A stretch of 64,000 nucleotides of DNA from Bromus sterilis (taxonomy: Eukaryota > Streptophyta > Magnoliopsida > Poales > Poaceae): contig OX465595.1 in the NCBI GenBank assembly GCA_950022295.1, positions 279,321,770-279,385,769 of the forward strand. Direction: 5' to 3'. The notes below the pieces were generated by a model. The model was not told where the DNA came from. It saw only the letters and a list, made by a program, of their open reading frames with translations, and made no database searches. Every line of letters begins with the position of its first letter. Position 1 is the first letter of the stretch. Shown here piece after piece: positions 45,293 through 56,145 of this stretch. A program made the translations under genes and the position numbers.

Positions 45293-46336
45293 ATGTCAGG
45301 TGGAACTCGTAGTGTTGTTCGTCGGAATCGAGACCGTGATCGGAATCGAAGTAATGATGAACCTCCACCACCGCCTTCTGCGGCGGAAATCATGATGGAA
45401 GCTGAGAAGAATCGACGCGATCAAACACGCCTTTTGGAGCTCATCGAGCAGAATACCTCACGTCATTGCAATGTGGTTGTGAGCATTCAGGATTTCATCC
45501 TCCTCAAGCCACCGGTATTCCGATGTTCTTCTGAGCCCCTTGAAGCTGATGATTGGCTCCGTTCCATCGAGCGTAAGCTTGATACTGCACATGTTGCTCC
45601 CGATGACCGAGTTATATTCGCGGCATACTTCTTGGAAGGTGCTGCTCTTCAATGGTGGGAGAACTGTGTTGCTACGCAGCCAGATGGTCACGTAGTGACT
45701 TGGCAGGAGTTCTGTGTTGCCTTTCGAGGGTACCACCTTCTAGATGAGTTAATGGAGCGCAAGAAGGAAGAGTTCTGCAATCTGAATCAAGGAGAGATGT
45801 CCATTCATGAGTATGTGAGAGAGTTCAACCGTCTTGCTCGATATGCCCAAGATGAGATCACCACCGATGCCAGAAAGCAGGCAAGGTTCCGCAAGGGACT
45901 TAGCCCCATCCTTCGCCATGATCTCAACCTCATCTAATTTGCCACCTTTGAGGATTTAGTCAACAGATCCTTCAGAGATGAGCATGGCAATGAAATTTTC
46001 GAGGAGTCTCGCAAGCATGCTCTTAAGCTTGCTTCTTCTTCCAGTTCAGCCCCTCGGAAACGCCGAATTTGGATTCCAACCCTTGCCATACCTCAAAACC
46101 TTCTTCAGAGGCCACCACCAAATATATGCCATCCACCTCAACACATTATTCCACCCCGGAATGATGGTGTGCAACCAAGTAACCCCACCCCCAGCAATTC
46201 AGGCAGGGTGTGTTTCACGTGTGGTCTGACAGGCCATCACTTCCGACAATGCCTTACAGTGTTTGTGGCACCCCGTCGACCTAGTCATAAGCCTTCAAAG
46301 AAATCCACCACCACAACCATCCCAGCAAAGCTTTAA
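45293..46336 (+). pseudogene. gag of element I, two in-frame stops
   Basis: This is the capsid/nucleocapsid precursor. It starts MSGGTRSVVRRNRDRDRN. The conserved retrotransposon gag region follows (FLEGAALQWWENC, EFCNLNQGEMSIHEYVREF, then FRKGLSPILRHDLN). TAA at 45935-45937 interrupts the frame. The same frame continues to a zinc knuckle, CFTCGLTGHHFRQC (46211-46252, C-X2-C-X4-H-X4-C). A second TAA at 46334-46336 separates it from the protease. It is a typical chromovirus gag about 350 codons long, inactive by nonsense mutations. Confidence 0.9.
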
Positions 46337-46948
46337 GCCACAAGTAGTGGATATGTGAACCAAATCTCAGTTGAGGAAACCACTGCTACTTCTGACGTCA
46401 TCCTTGGCACACTCCTAGTCAATCATGTTCCCGCCTCCGTTCTTTTCGATCCAGGAGCTTCTCATTCATTCATGTCGGAGAGTTATGCACTTCGTCATGA
46501 GTTTTCTTTTGAAGAAATGTTTTCTCCAATGATAATTCAAACTCCTGGTTCAAAGTGGCAAACTAATAGAGTAAGCCATGGCAATCAAATTGCAATTGAG
46601 GGTTTAGTATTCCTTGCTTATCTTATAGCCCTCAAGTCTTCAGACATTGATGTCATCCTAGGAATGGATTGGTTATCAAGGCAGAATTCTTTCCTTGATT
46701 GTAAAGCCAAGTCAGTTAAACTTACCCATCCTTCAGGCCAGACCATTGACTACACTTCACCTAGTTCTAGAATCCAGATGCATACTTTGAATGTGCTTCC
46801 CCTTCCTGACCTTGAAGATGTTCCGGTGGTTCGTGACTTCCCGGATGTCTTTCCTGAAGAACTGCCGGGCATGCCACCCGACAGGTGTGTAGAATTCATA
46901 GTTGATCTTTATACCAGGCACAACCCTAATTTCCAGACGCCCATATAG
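46337..46948 (+). pseudogene. Aspartic protease and RT linker of element I
   Basis: It is in the same frame as gag. The retropepsin motif FDPGASHSFMSE is followed by VILGMDWLSRQN, then the linker VFPEELPGMPPDRCVEF that leads into RT. The frame is lost near 46905-46915 by an indel relative to element O, and RT continues in another frame. Confidence 0.9.
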
Positions 46949-49775
46949 AATGGCCCCACATGAGTTAGCTGAGCTAAAAACCCAACTTGATGCTTCGTTG
47001 GCAAAAGGCTTCATCCGCCCTAGCTCATCGCCATGGGGTTTCCCCGTTCTGTTCGTAACGAAGAAATATGGAACAGAAAGGATGTGCGTAGACTATCGCC
47101 CGCTAAATCTAGCGACGATAAAGAACAAGTACCCACTGCCCAGGATCAATGATCTTTATGATCAACTTGCAGGATCCTCTGTCTTCTCCAAGATGGATTT
47201 GAGATTAGGCTATCATCAAATCAAAATCCGAAACGAGGACATTCCAAAAACGGCTTTCACTACTCGTTATGGTCTTTACGAGTACACCGTCATGTTCTTC
47301 GGTTTAACCAATGCCCCCGCCACATTCTCGCGCTTGATGAATTCGATCTTCATGGAGTACCTAGATAAATTTGTTGTAGTTTATCTTGATGACATTCTCA
47401 TCTACTCGAAGACTGAAGAAGAGCACGCAGAACATCTTAGGTTGGTATTGATGAAACTTCGAGAGCATCGCCTATATGCCAAGTTCTCTAAGTGCGAATT
47501 TTGGCTACCAGAAGTGACCTACTTAGGCCATGTGATTTCTGCGAAAGGCATTGTTGTCAATCCCGAGAGAGTTCAGGGCGTCCTTGACTGGACTCCACCT
47601 GAATCGGTTAAGCAAGTTAGGAGTTTTCTCGGCCTAGCAAGCTATTTTCGCCGCTTCGTAGAGAACTTCTCCAAAGTTGCAAAGCCTCTAACTGAACTCC
47701 TCAAGAAAGATAAGAAATTCCAATGGACCCCCAAGTGCGAGGAAAGCTTTCAAGAGCTAAAAAGAAGATTGACTTCTGCACCCGTACTTGCACCTCCAGA
47801 CACCAAGAGGGATTTCGAGATCTTTTGTGATGCTTCACAACAAGGGTTAGGATGCATACTTATGCAAGATAGACATGTGGTAGCTTATGTTTCACACCAG
47901 TTGCGGCCACATGAAGAGAACTATCCTACCCATGACCTTGAACTCGCTGCCGTAGTTCATGCCCTGACAACTTGGCGACATTACCTCCTTGGTAATCGTT
48001 GTGAGATCTATTCCGACCACCAAAGCCTCAAATACATATTCACCCAGCCAGATCTTAATCTCAGGAAAAGACGCTGGATTGAGTTGATAAAAGATTACGA
48101 CGTAGGAATTTCTTACACACCAGGCAAAGCCAATGTCATGGCTGATGCACGAAGTCGTAAGTCGTATTGTAACAACCTCATGTTACAACAGTATCAACCA
48201 CTTCTTCATGAGGAAATTTGCAAGCTCAATCTTGAGATTGTTCCTCATGGCTATCTTTCTACCTTGGTGGCGAAACCAACTCTTGAGGATCAAATCATAG
48301 TTGCCCAAAGGCGTGCACGAGGTGTTCTCCGGATCAAGGAGAACATTGCTAGCGGAGTTGCTAAATGTTTCTCCACAGATAGTAAAGGAACGGTATTCTT
48401 TAAAAATCGTTTGGTAGTACCTAAGAATAGGGATCTAAGGCAACTAATCCTCAAAGAAGCCCATGACACACCCCTCTCGATTCATCCCGGTAGTACAAAA
48501 ATGTACCGAGATCTACGCCAGAGATTTTGGTGGACCAGGATGAAGAGAGACATTGCTCGATTTGTTGCTGAATGTGATGTTTGTCGTCGCATTAAGGCAG
48601 AACACCAAAGACCTGCTGGCACACTTCAACCTTTGCCTATTCCCGAGTGGAAATGGGACAAAGTCGGTATGGACTTCATCACCGGCTTTCCAAAAACCCA
48701 GAAAGGAAATGATGCCATCTTCGTTGTCATTGACCGACTTTCCAAAGTTGCTCACTTACTTCCAGTACGCGAGTCTATAACTGCTAGCCAGTTATCGGAC
48801 TTGTACGTCTCTAGAATTGTGTCTCTTCACGGTGTTCCTTTGGAAATCAATTCCGATCGTGGTAGCCTTTTCACCTCTAGATTATGGGGAAGCTTTCAGA
48901 ATGCTATGGGAGCTCATCTATCCTTTAGTACAGCTTTCCATCCTTAGTCTAGCGGTCAAGTGGAAAGGGTTAATCAAATCTTGGAAGACATGCTCAGAGC
49001 TTGTGTTATCTCATTCGGAAAGAATCGGGAGAAATCCCTTCCATTTGCCGAATTTGCTTATAACAATAGTTTCCAATCTAGTCTGAACATGGCTCCCTTT
49101 GAATTCCGCTATGGACGACGATGTCGAACACCCCTAAACTGGTCAGAAAACGGTGAAAGACAACTCTTTGGACCGGATATGATCAAGGAAGCAGAAGAAC
49201 AAGTTCACATTGTTCGTGATCGTTTGAAAGCCGCTCAGTCTCGTCAAAAAAGCCACTATGATCGTCATAATAGAGAGGAGAGCTACAATCTTGATGAGAA
49301 GGCTTACCTTCGGGTTACTCCTCTGAAGGGAACCCAATGATTCGGTATCAAAGGCAAGTTGGCCCCACGTTACATCGGACCTTTCCGCATTCCCGCTAAA
49401 CGTGGAGAAGTTGCCTACCAACTTGAACTACCCCCGCACCTTTCCCGATTACATGACGTATTCCACGTGTCACAACTCAGGCGTTGCTTCAAGGACCCCA
49501 TCCGTGAAGTCGACCATGAAACGCTTGATCTCCAAGATGACCTTTCTTATCGAGAGTACCCCGTTCGTCTTCTTGATTCAGTAGAGCGTGTCACTCGTCT
49601 TCAGAAGATCAAGTTCCTCAAAGTGCAATGGTCACATCACTCCGAGAAAGAAGCAACCTGGGAAACAGAAGACCGCCTCCGTGCCGAGTACCCCACCTTC
49701 CTCCCGATGACTTCCGAATCTCGGGACGAGATTCTTTTGAGTGGGGGCGAGTTGTCAGAACCCCAACTAGGGTAA
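46902..49775 (+). pseudogene. pol of element I: RT, RNase H, integrase, chromodomain-like tail
   Basis: One frame runs from about 46902 to 49775 with two stops (TAG 48945-48947, Gln in relatives; TGA 49338-49340). RT catalytic YLDDIL is at 47382-47393. RNase H has the FCDAS...DHQSLKY pattern. Integrase has the HHCC region near CDVCRRIKAEHQ, the DFITGFPK Asp, the NSDRG Asp and the VERVNQ Glu. The end (about 49590-49740) has KVQWSHHSEKEATWE, a chromodomain-like module of the kind thought to guide insertion into heterochromatin. The last codons run into the 3' LTR. It is non-functional as read but only lightly decayed. Confidence 0.92.
49739..49752 (+). promoter_or_regulatory. Polypurine tract of element I
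   Basis: GAGTGGGGGCGAGT directly before the 3' LTR. It lies inside the end of the pol frame. Confidence 0.9.
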
Positions 49776-52700
49776 GTGCTAGGGTTTGATTGTGCTCTTT
49801 GCATCATGCAAAAAATCAAATGAAATTCAAAAATAGGGAAAAGAAAAGCCCTGAGAATTTAATTCAAATGGCCAGATAAAAATCTTTTTCCAAAAATCAT
49901 TTGAATATTTGGAAAATTCCTATAAATGATGGTGATCATTTTAAAAGTGGTTTGGGTTCATTCCCATGCCCATGGAATATTCAAAAATTCAAAAGGTGCT
50001 CTGGAAATTAAATTTGACCCCTATTTGAATTGAAATTCAAATGTTTTGAATTTCAAAAATGCTCAAATTCTACAAATGACTTGATACTGGTCACCTAGGA
50101 TTTATAAAAATGTTTGGGCATTTTACAAAATTGCCTAGCTATTTATTTCTAGGCACAACAAAATAACAGAAAAAGAAAAGAAGAAAAGAAAAAGGAAAAG
50201 GGGAAAACCCTGGCTTCTAGCCCAACTAGTTTTCCCCAGCCCACCTGGCCTCGGCCCAGCCCACCCTCTTCTTGTCTCTTCTTCCCAGCGCTTCCAACCA
50301 CCTCGGCGGGAAGCCGGCGCCACCCCGACGCCGTTGAGAGCCTTCTAGACTCCCTCGAAGCCCCTCCTTGCGCCACGCAGCAGCCAGAACACGCCGCACC
50401 CCCTTCCCCTACCTCTCGCTCGCCCAGCCCCTCTCTGCGTTGCTTTCCCCCGCGCAACCGAGACCCGCCGTGGAGCGCAGCCGTGGGTACTCGTGGCCGG
50501 AGAGCTCCAGAGCCCCCGCCTCCTTGTCCAACGCGTGCAGCATGTTCGACTCCCACGAAGCCCTCCTCCAATCGAGCCCGAGGCGCCCTGACGTCGACGC
50601 CAGCGTCACCGGAAACCGCCACGGCAGCCGTTGCCTCTCCGACGAATTCTCCACCCCCGGTTCCTCCCCGACTCCGGCGACCACGCCAACGCATTTCTGG
50701 TGAGATCCTGCGTCGTTCCCCTCTCCCCGCGCTTGAAATGGTGCCCCGTAGCCGTCGCACCGCTCTGCCCCTTCTCCAGCCGCCGCGCCCCTCGTCCCTG
50801 GCGTGGCTCCGGCCATCCCCGAGGTCGCCCGAGTGCAGCACCTGATGCGCACGGGCAGGGGCGTCCTGTTGCTGCAAACGGAGCACCAAACGGCGCCCTG
50901 CACCGCCGTCCCGAGCGTGCGCCACCGTGCTGGATGCCACCGGCGGCTAACCGCCGGCGTGGCCCCGGTCATTAGGACCTAAACCACCCACTAAACCCCC
51001 TCACAGCCACAGACAGGTGGGCCCTGCCCCCTTAATTAAGCACGATTTAATTAATCAAATCGGAATTAACCCCCACTGTGACTGACAACAGGGCCCCACT
51101 GGCCAGAGCCCCCACTGACGTCACCATGACGCAGTGGTGACGCAGTAAGGGGGTTTTTCTAATTAAAAGAAATTAAAGAAATTACAGAAAAGACAGAAAA
51201 TCAATTAAACTTCAATAATTCATAGAAAATTCATATTAACTCCAAATTAAACATATAATATATGAAAAATTATCAGAAAAATGCAAGGATTAAGAATATG
51301 AAATTTGTTTTCATGTTTGACCATTTTAAAATGGGGAAATATTAGCAAGTTTGCATATGGCTTAATTTGAATTCAAATTTGAAGTTTGAATTTGCAATTC
51401 TTTTGCAATACACTTCAATTAAATGGAATTGTCAACACATCAGTACCATGTACATCATGTTTTCACAACTTATCATGTGCTTGAGCATCGCAATTATATT
51501 TATCCCTTGATTGCTTTGTTTGCTCGATAGAAGTGGAACCGGAACCGGAGGCCACCCCCTTCGTTGAAGACACCGTGTGTGAACCTCGTCAGCAAGGCAA
51601 GAAAACCCCATTGATCATGTCTATAAAATCACAATTCCCTCTCAGTCTCGCTTATGCATGTTTAGGAGATCACCTTGTATCGATTCTACCGCATAGTTGA
51701 ACCCATATCCGATGCATGACCTATCATCTTGTCACAGTAGTAAGCAAACCACAATCCTAGCAGACATAGGAGTTGATTGATATCATGTGGCCCCTGCAAC
51801 TGTTAAAGCTTATTGCATGCTTAGAGGTTACATTGAGGTTACATTGATCTGTGAGTCGGGATGGTTGTGTTGATGTTACTGATGAAGGTGAAACTGTGTC
51901 GGTGAATCCACCCTAATACAAGGTGAACGATGAGAGGCTGTGTAGGAGTACACAGTGGGTTGTCTCGTTGAACACCGCCTTAAGCACCGAGTTCTTGTAT
52001 GGTAATCCAAGACAAAGAGTACAACCAAACATTGAACTCACTGACCTGACCCTTCTCGGCCTAGTACCTTGATCCGTGTTGACGTCCAGGAGTCACATTA
52101 GTTCGGGCCTTCCATTTGACATATGCATAAAAAAAGAGTGAGTGGAAATGTTGCATCATCCTAGATATGTGGGTGGATCTGTGAGACAGTGAAACCATCT
52201 GTCAGAGGTGGCGTCTCGGTTGCCTACATTGTCTGGGTCCGTATCGTTGATCCGGCCGGACTCTCGAGCGGTGACAAACTCAGATAGTCGACTCCTGGAA
52301 TAGACCGGTTGTGAGCGAAGTGTCGTGGTGAACATCCTCGCTGTCACCTCTTGAACGGTGGCGAGACCTAGCGGTAACTGATGGTCATGTGTGTGTAGTT
52401 TACACCCTTGCAAGGTTAACAAAAATATTCGAATAGCCGCGTCCGCGGTCATGGACTACTTGGAACCTGTACCTGATTATTAGACAACTTGAATGGATAC
52501 TTATAAAACTCGCAAGATAAGCGTGAGTGCTATGGTGTGCTCCTCGTGGGGAAGTCGAGGAAGTATCCATAGTGGTGTATTGGTTGGAGACATGTAGTGG
52601 ACTCGTGTACGTTTTTTACCTCAAGTCTGGTACCCGTAGTACAGGACTAGCCAAGTCAAAGCTGGCACTTCTGCATGTTGAAACCCCACCTCCTTTACCT

Positions 52701-53557
52701 TGAAACTTGAGCATGAGTAGTGTAGTTCTGATGTAAGTCTTGCTGAGTACGACTTTGTACTCATGTTTGCTTATTCTATGTTTTAGTTGAAAACCCAGAC
52801 CCGATGGAGTCACCTTCCTGAAGCTCGACGTTGACTAAGCTAGTATAGTTCCAGACAGCAGTCTGGTCCCTCGTGGAAGGGCATGTTTGTTGTACAAGGC
52901 TTCTCTAAGCCAATTGTTAATCTTGTCTGTACTCAGACCTAATTTGCTTCCTTTGTATGATGTAATGTTGATCACATACAGGTGATCTTTGTATACTCTA
53001 TGTGTAAGTAAATAAAGAAGTACTTTGTAGAGTTATGTGATGATACCTGCTGTTCATACTAGGCATGTGTGCTGCGTGTATGTTTATAACATGCATGTCT
53101 TAGTATGGGTTTTCGAGACCTTAGTTGTGATCTGGCTGGCGGTCTTTTATACACCAAGTGGCCCTTAGATGTGCGCAGCTTGGGGCATCGCGATGCGATT
53201 GCTCGTGACTCTGTCACGTGCACACTTTGTTGTATGATCGAGCCCGCCCTAGACCCCGACTAAGTGACCGGGCTGGAGTAAGTCTATGTAAGAGTTAGGA
53301 TTCAATCGATAACATGGTTGAGGCGACTTGTCTATGAATATGGGATTCACCACCCATAAGCATTTAGACTCGTGAGCGGACGATGAGGACCCATCTCAGT
53401 TGATCATCTGGCCTGAATGGGATGCCCCTCACGTTCGATGCTTTCCGAGAGTGTTGTGTGCTTGGCCTTGTCTGCTTAGACAAGTGGGTACTGCTCTCGG
53501 CTCTCCATGTGATTGTATCGTGACTGGAATTACATACGCCTATTCCGGGTCCCGACA
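49753..53557 (+). repeat. 3' LTR of element I (3805 bp)
   Basis: It is collinear with 41040-44819. A small difference near 51130 (an extra 'gacgcagtggt' stretch) and one near 51960 account for most of the length change. It ends CCCGACA at 53557, followed by the TSD. Confidence 0.95.
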
Positions 53558-53562
53558 AGATC
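53558..53562. repeat. TSD AGATC of element I, right copy
   Basis: Identical to 41035-41039. Confidence 0.95.
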
Positions 53563-53961
53563 ACTACTCAGCACGCTTGTGATAGAGATCGTGATGCACG
53601 TGCCCTTCGCTTTGAGCTTCACGCCACCCGTGTCCGTCTGTATCGAGCACTTACACTCCTGGCTCCTTTTGTGAGTGTTGGATCAGTGGAGTACGATGCT
53701 ATCTACCCAGCCAGGACACAGATGCCTTCTCGAGTTGCTTGGCCCGAGATTGGAGGCATTTTTTCACCCTGTGGTCCTCTTCTTCCACCCTACGCTGGAC
53801 CTAGGCCCCATCCTTGCCCAAATGGATATCAGGGTCCACAGGCCTCCGTGTTTTCCGATGGTCACCTTCACTACCGGGTTACGCGGGTAACTTTTACGAG
53901 GATTACTATGGAGATGGAGATGAGTGAGACCGCCTGTGGTCTTACTTTAGTGAGGATGTAG
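53563..53961 (+). CDS. Accessory ORF of element O, C-terminal part
   Basis: This continues 40626-41039 in phase once element I and one TSD are removed. It has an arginine-rich, probably helical stretch (CDRDRDARALRFELHATRVR) and then a Pro-rich segment (LLPPYAGPRPHP). The formal frame ends at 53961. Another frame in the last 60 nt reads GYAGNFYEDYYGDGDE with a stop at 53925-53927. That acidic tail looks more protein-like, so a 1-2 nt indel near 53860-53875 is likely. Function is unknown; it may be a structural or nucleic-acid-binding accessory protein, but nothing shows this directly. Confidence 0.55.
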   Translation, partial: TTQHACDRDRDARALRFELHATRVRLYRALTLLAPFVSVGSVEYDAIYPARTQMPSRVAWPEIGGIFSPCGPLLPPYAGPRPHPCPNGYQGPQASVFSDGHLHYRVTRVTFTRITMEMEMSETACGLTLVRM

Positions 53962-54261
53962 TAGTGTCTTTAGTATATTGTACGCAAGGTGTTCTAAGTT
54001 CCAGAAGCTTAGATAAATAATGTATAGGAGGTCAGAGTGCCTCTGAAGGATGTATCATCTTCATCACGTTTGTATTAGCTTGGAGCTTGTACTAAAATGA
54101 TGTATGGTTTGTATGACAGCTTGTGAATATATGGCTTGTATGCTTTTATCACCATGTTGTCAAGATGATTACTTCCTTTCTCTGTGATTCTTCCAGTACC
54201 TTCAATACCTTGTTTAGACTCTTCCAATCAACTCTGTTTGACTTTGGTTTTCATCTTCAGG
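53962..54261 (+). other. Spacer between accessory ORF and gag, element O
   Basis: About 300 bp without an ORF. It ends in a T-rich tract and CATCTTCAG|G just before the gag ATG, an acceptor-like site parallel to the one before the gag of element I. Confidence 0.5.
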
Positions 54262-56145
54262 ATGTCTCAAGGAACCCGTGGCCAGCTTGGTCGTGCCCAT
54301 GGTCGTGGGAATGATCCGGAGGAAGGCAACCTTCCACCCCAACCCACGATGGCTCAGGTTCTGATGGAGGTTGAGAGGAACCGCCGAGACTCTCAACGGT
54401 TGCTGGAGGTCATTGCCCGCAACACCACTCAGCAGCGCAACGAGTTGGTGTCCTTGAATGACTTCATCCGGCTTCATCCCCCGGTTTTCAGCTACTCCAC
54501 CGAGCCCCTTGACGCCGATGACTGGCTTCGCAGCATCGAGAGGAAGCTCCAGGCAGGCCATGTTGCAGATGGTGACAGGGTCAGCTATGCCACTTACCAC
54601 CTCGAGGGTGCAGCTAGCTCTTGGTGGGAGAATTTCCTGAACATGCGTCCCGTTGGACCGCCCACCACTTGGGATGAGTTCTGCACTTCATTCCGTGAGC
54701 ACCACATTCCAAAGGGTCTTATGGACCGCAAGAGTGAGGAGTTCTGCAACCTCACCCAAGGCAGGAGGACTGTTGACGAGTTTAGTCGTGAGTTCAACCG
54801 ACTTGCTCGTTATGCTATTGAGGAGGTCTCCACCGACGCTAAGAAGCAAGAGAGGTTCCGTCGTGGACTCAATACCGGACTCCGTCGTGAGCTCAACCTA
54901 CATGACTTTGCCACCTTCCAGGTCCTTGTCAACAAGGCCATCAAGGAAGAGGACATGAACACCCCCAATGACTTCCGCAAACACCCTAGAGATGATGGTT
55001 CGTCCAGTTCAGGCTCTCAGAAGCGCAAGATCTGGATCCCCAACAGCATGTTTCACCAGAACAACCCACCGAGGCCATCCTATGTGGCGCCTCGTCCACC
55101 AGCTTCGTTCCACCCCGCTCCACCGAACAACCCAGCTCCACGCACTGTTTTTGGAGCCTGCTACAAGTGTGGTCAGGCAGGCCACTACTCCCGCGAGTGT
55201 CCCCAGAATCAGCTCCAGAATCAGAATGCTCCACCCCGTGCCGGAGGTAACAACAATGGTCGCGGCAAGCCACCCCCGAAGGTCTACACCACCAAACCCG
55301 CTCCTCCCGCCACTCGTGGACGTGTGAATCAGATTGCCGCCGAAGAGACTGACGACACCAATGACGTCATTCTTGGTACGCTCCCAGTCAATTATGTTCC
55401 TACTTCCGTTCTTTTCGACCCAGGAGCATCTCATTCATTCATGTCGGAAAGTTATGCACTTCGTCATGAGTTATCCTTTGTTGAATTGTCCACCCCAATG
55501 ATTATTCAAACTCCAGGGTCAAGATGGCAAACTAATAGAGTAAGCCATGGTAATCAAATTGCAATTGAGGGTTTAGTATTCCTTTCTTCACTCATAGCCC
55601 TCAAGTCTTCAGACATCGATGTAATCCTTGGCATGGATTGGCTATCAAGGCAGAATGCCTACCTTGATTGCAAAGGAAAATCAGTGAAACTAACCCACCC
55701 TTCAGGCAAGACAGTTAACTACACCTCACCCAGAACAAGAACCCAAGTGCATTCTTTGAATGTACTTCCCCTTCCCGGCCTTGAAGATATTCCGGTGGTT
55801 CGTGACTTCCCGTATGTCTTTCCTGAAGAGCTGCCGGGCATGCCACCTGACAGATGTGTAGAGTTCATAGTGGATCTTATGCCAGGAACCGCACCGATTT
55901 CCAGACGCCCATACAAAATGGCCCCACGTGAGTTAGCTGAGCTTAAAATCCAACTCGAAGTTTTGTTGGAAAAAGGCTTCATCCTCCCTAGCTCATCGCC
56001 ATGGGGTTGCCCCGTTCTGTTCGTAAAGAAGAAAGATGGAACAGAAAGGATGTGCGTAGACTATCGCCCGCTAAATCTAGCGACGATAAAGAACAAGTAC
56101 CCACTGCCCAGGATCAATGATCTTTATGATAAACTTGCTGATCCT
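54262..56145 (+). pseudogene. gag-protease-RT N part of element O (open frame)
   Basis: The frame is intact from the ATG at 54262 (MSQGTRGQLGRAHGRGNDPE). The upstream in-frame Met at 54184 is not favoured, because the 26 codons before MSQG cover the acceptor-like tract. Features in order: gag core (HLEGAASSWWENF, FCNLTQGRRTVDEFSREFNR), zinc knuckle CYKCGQAGHYSREC (55159-55200), protease DPGASHSF (from 55417), VILGMDWLSRQN, linker EELPGMPPDRCVEF, and RT start through CVDYRPLNLATIKNKYPLP. One base is lost near 56142 relative to the other copies, ending the frame. Confidence 0.9.

Larger units (their letters stand above)
41040..53557 (+). mobile_element. Chromovirus element I (Ty3/gypsy), full length, nested in O
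   Basis: 5' LTR 41040-44819, PBS 44824-44835, gag from 45293, protease, RT-RNaseH-integrase-chromodomain tail to 49775, PPT 49739-49752, 3' LTR 49753-53557, TSD AGATC on both sides. The total is 12518 bp. The structure is complete, but coding has at least four stops and one frameshift. Over about 420 bp of the LTR 3' ends I count 9 differences (about 2%). Confidence 0.95.

Noticed and set aside
54214..54600. Antisense ORFs over gag and pol of O (also 55009-55434)
   Set aside because: Shadows of the chromovirus coding frame; no independent signal.
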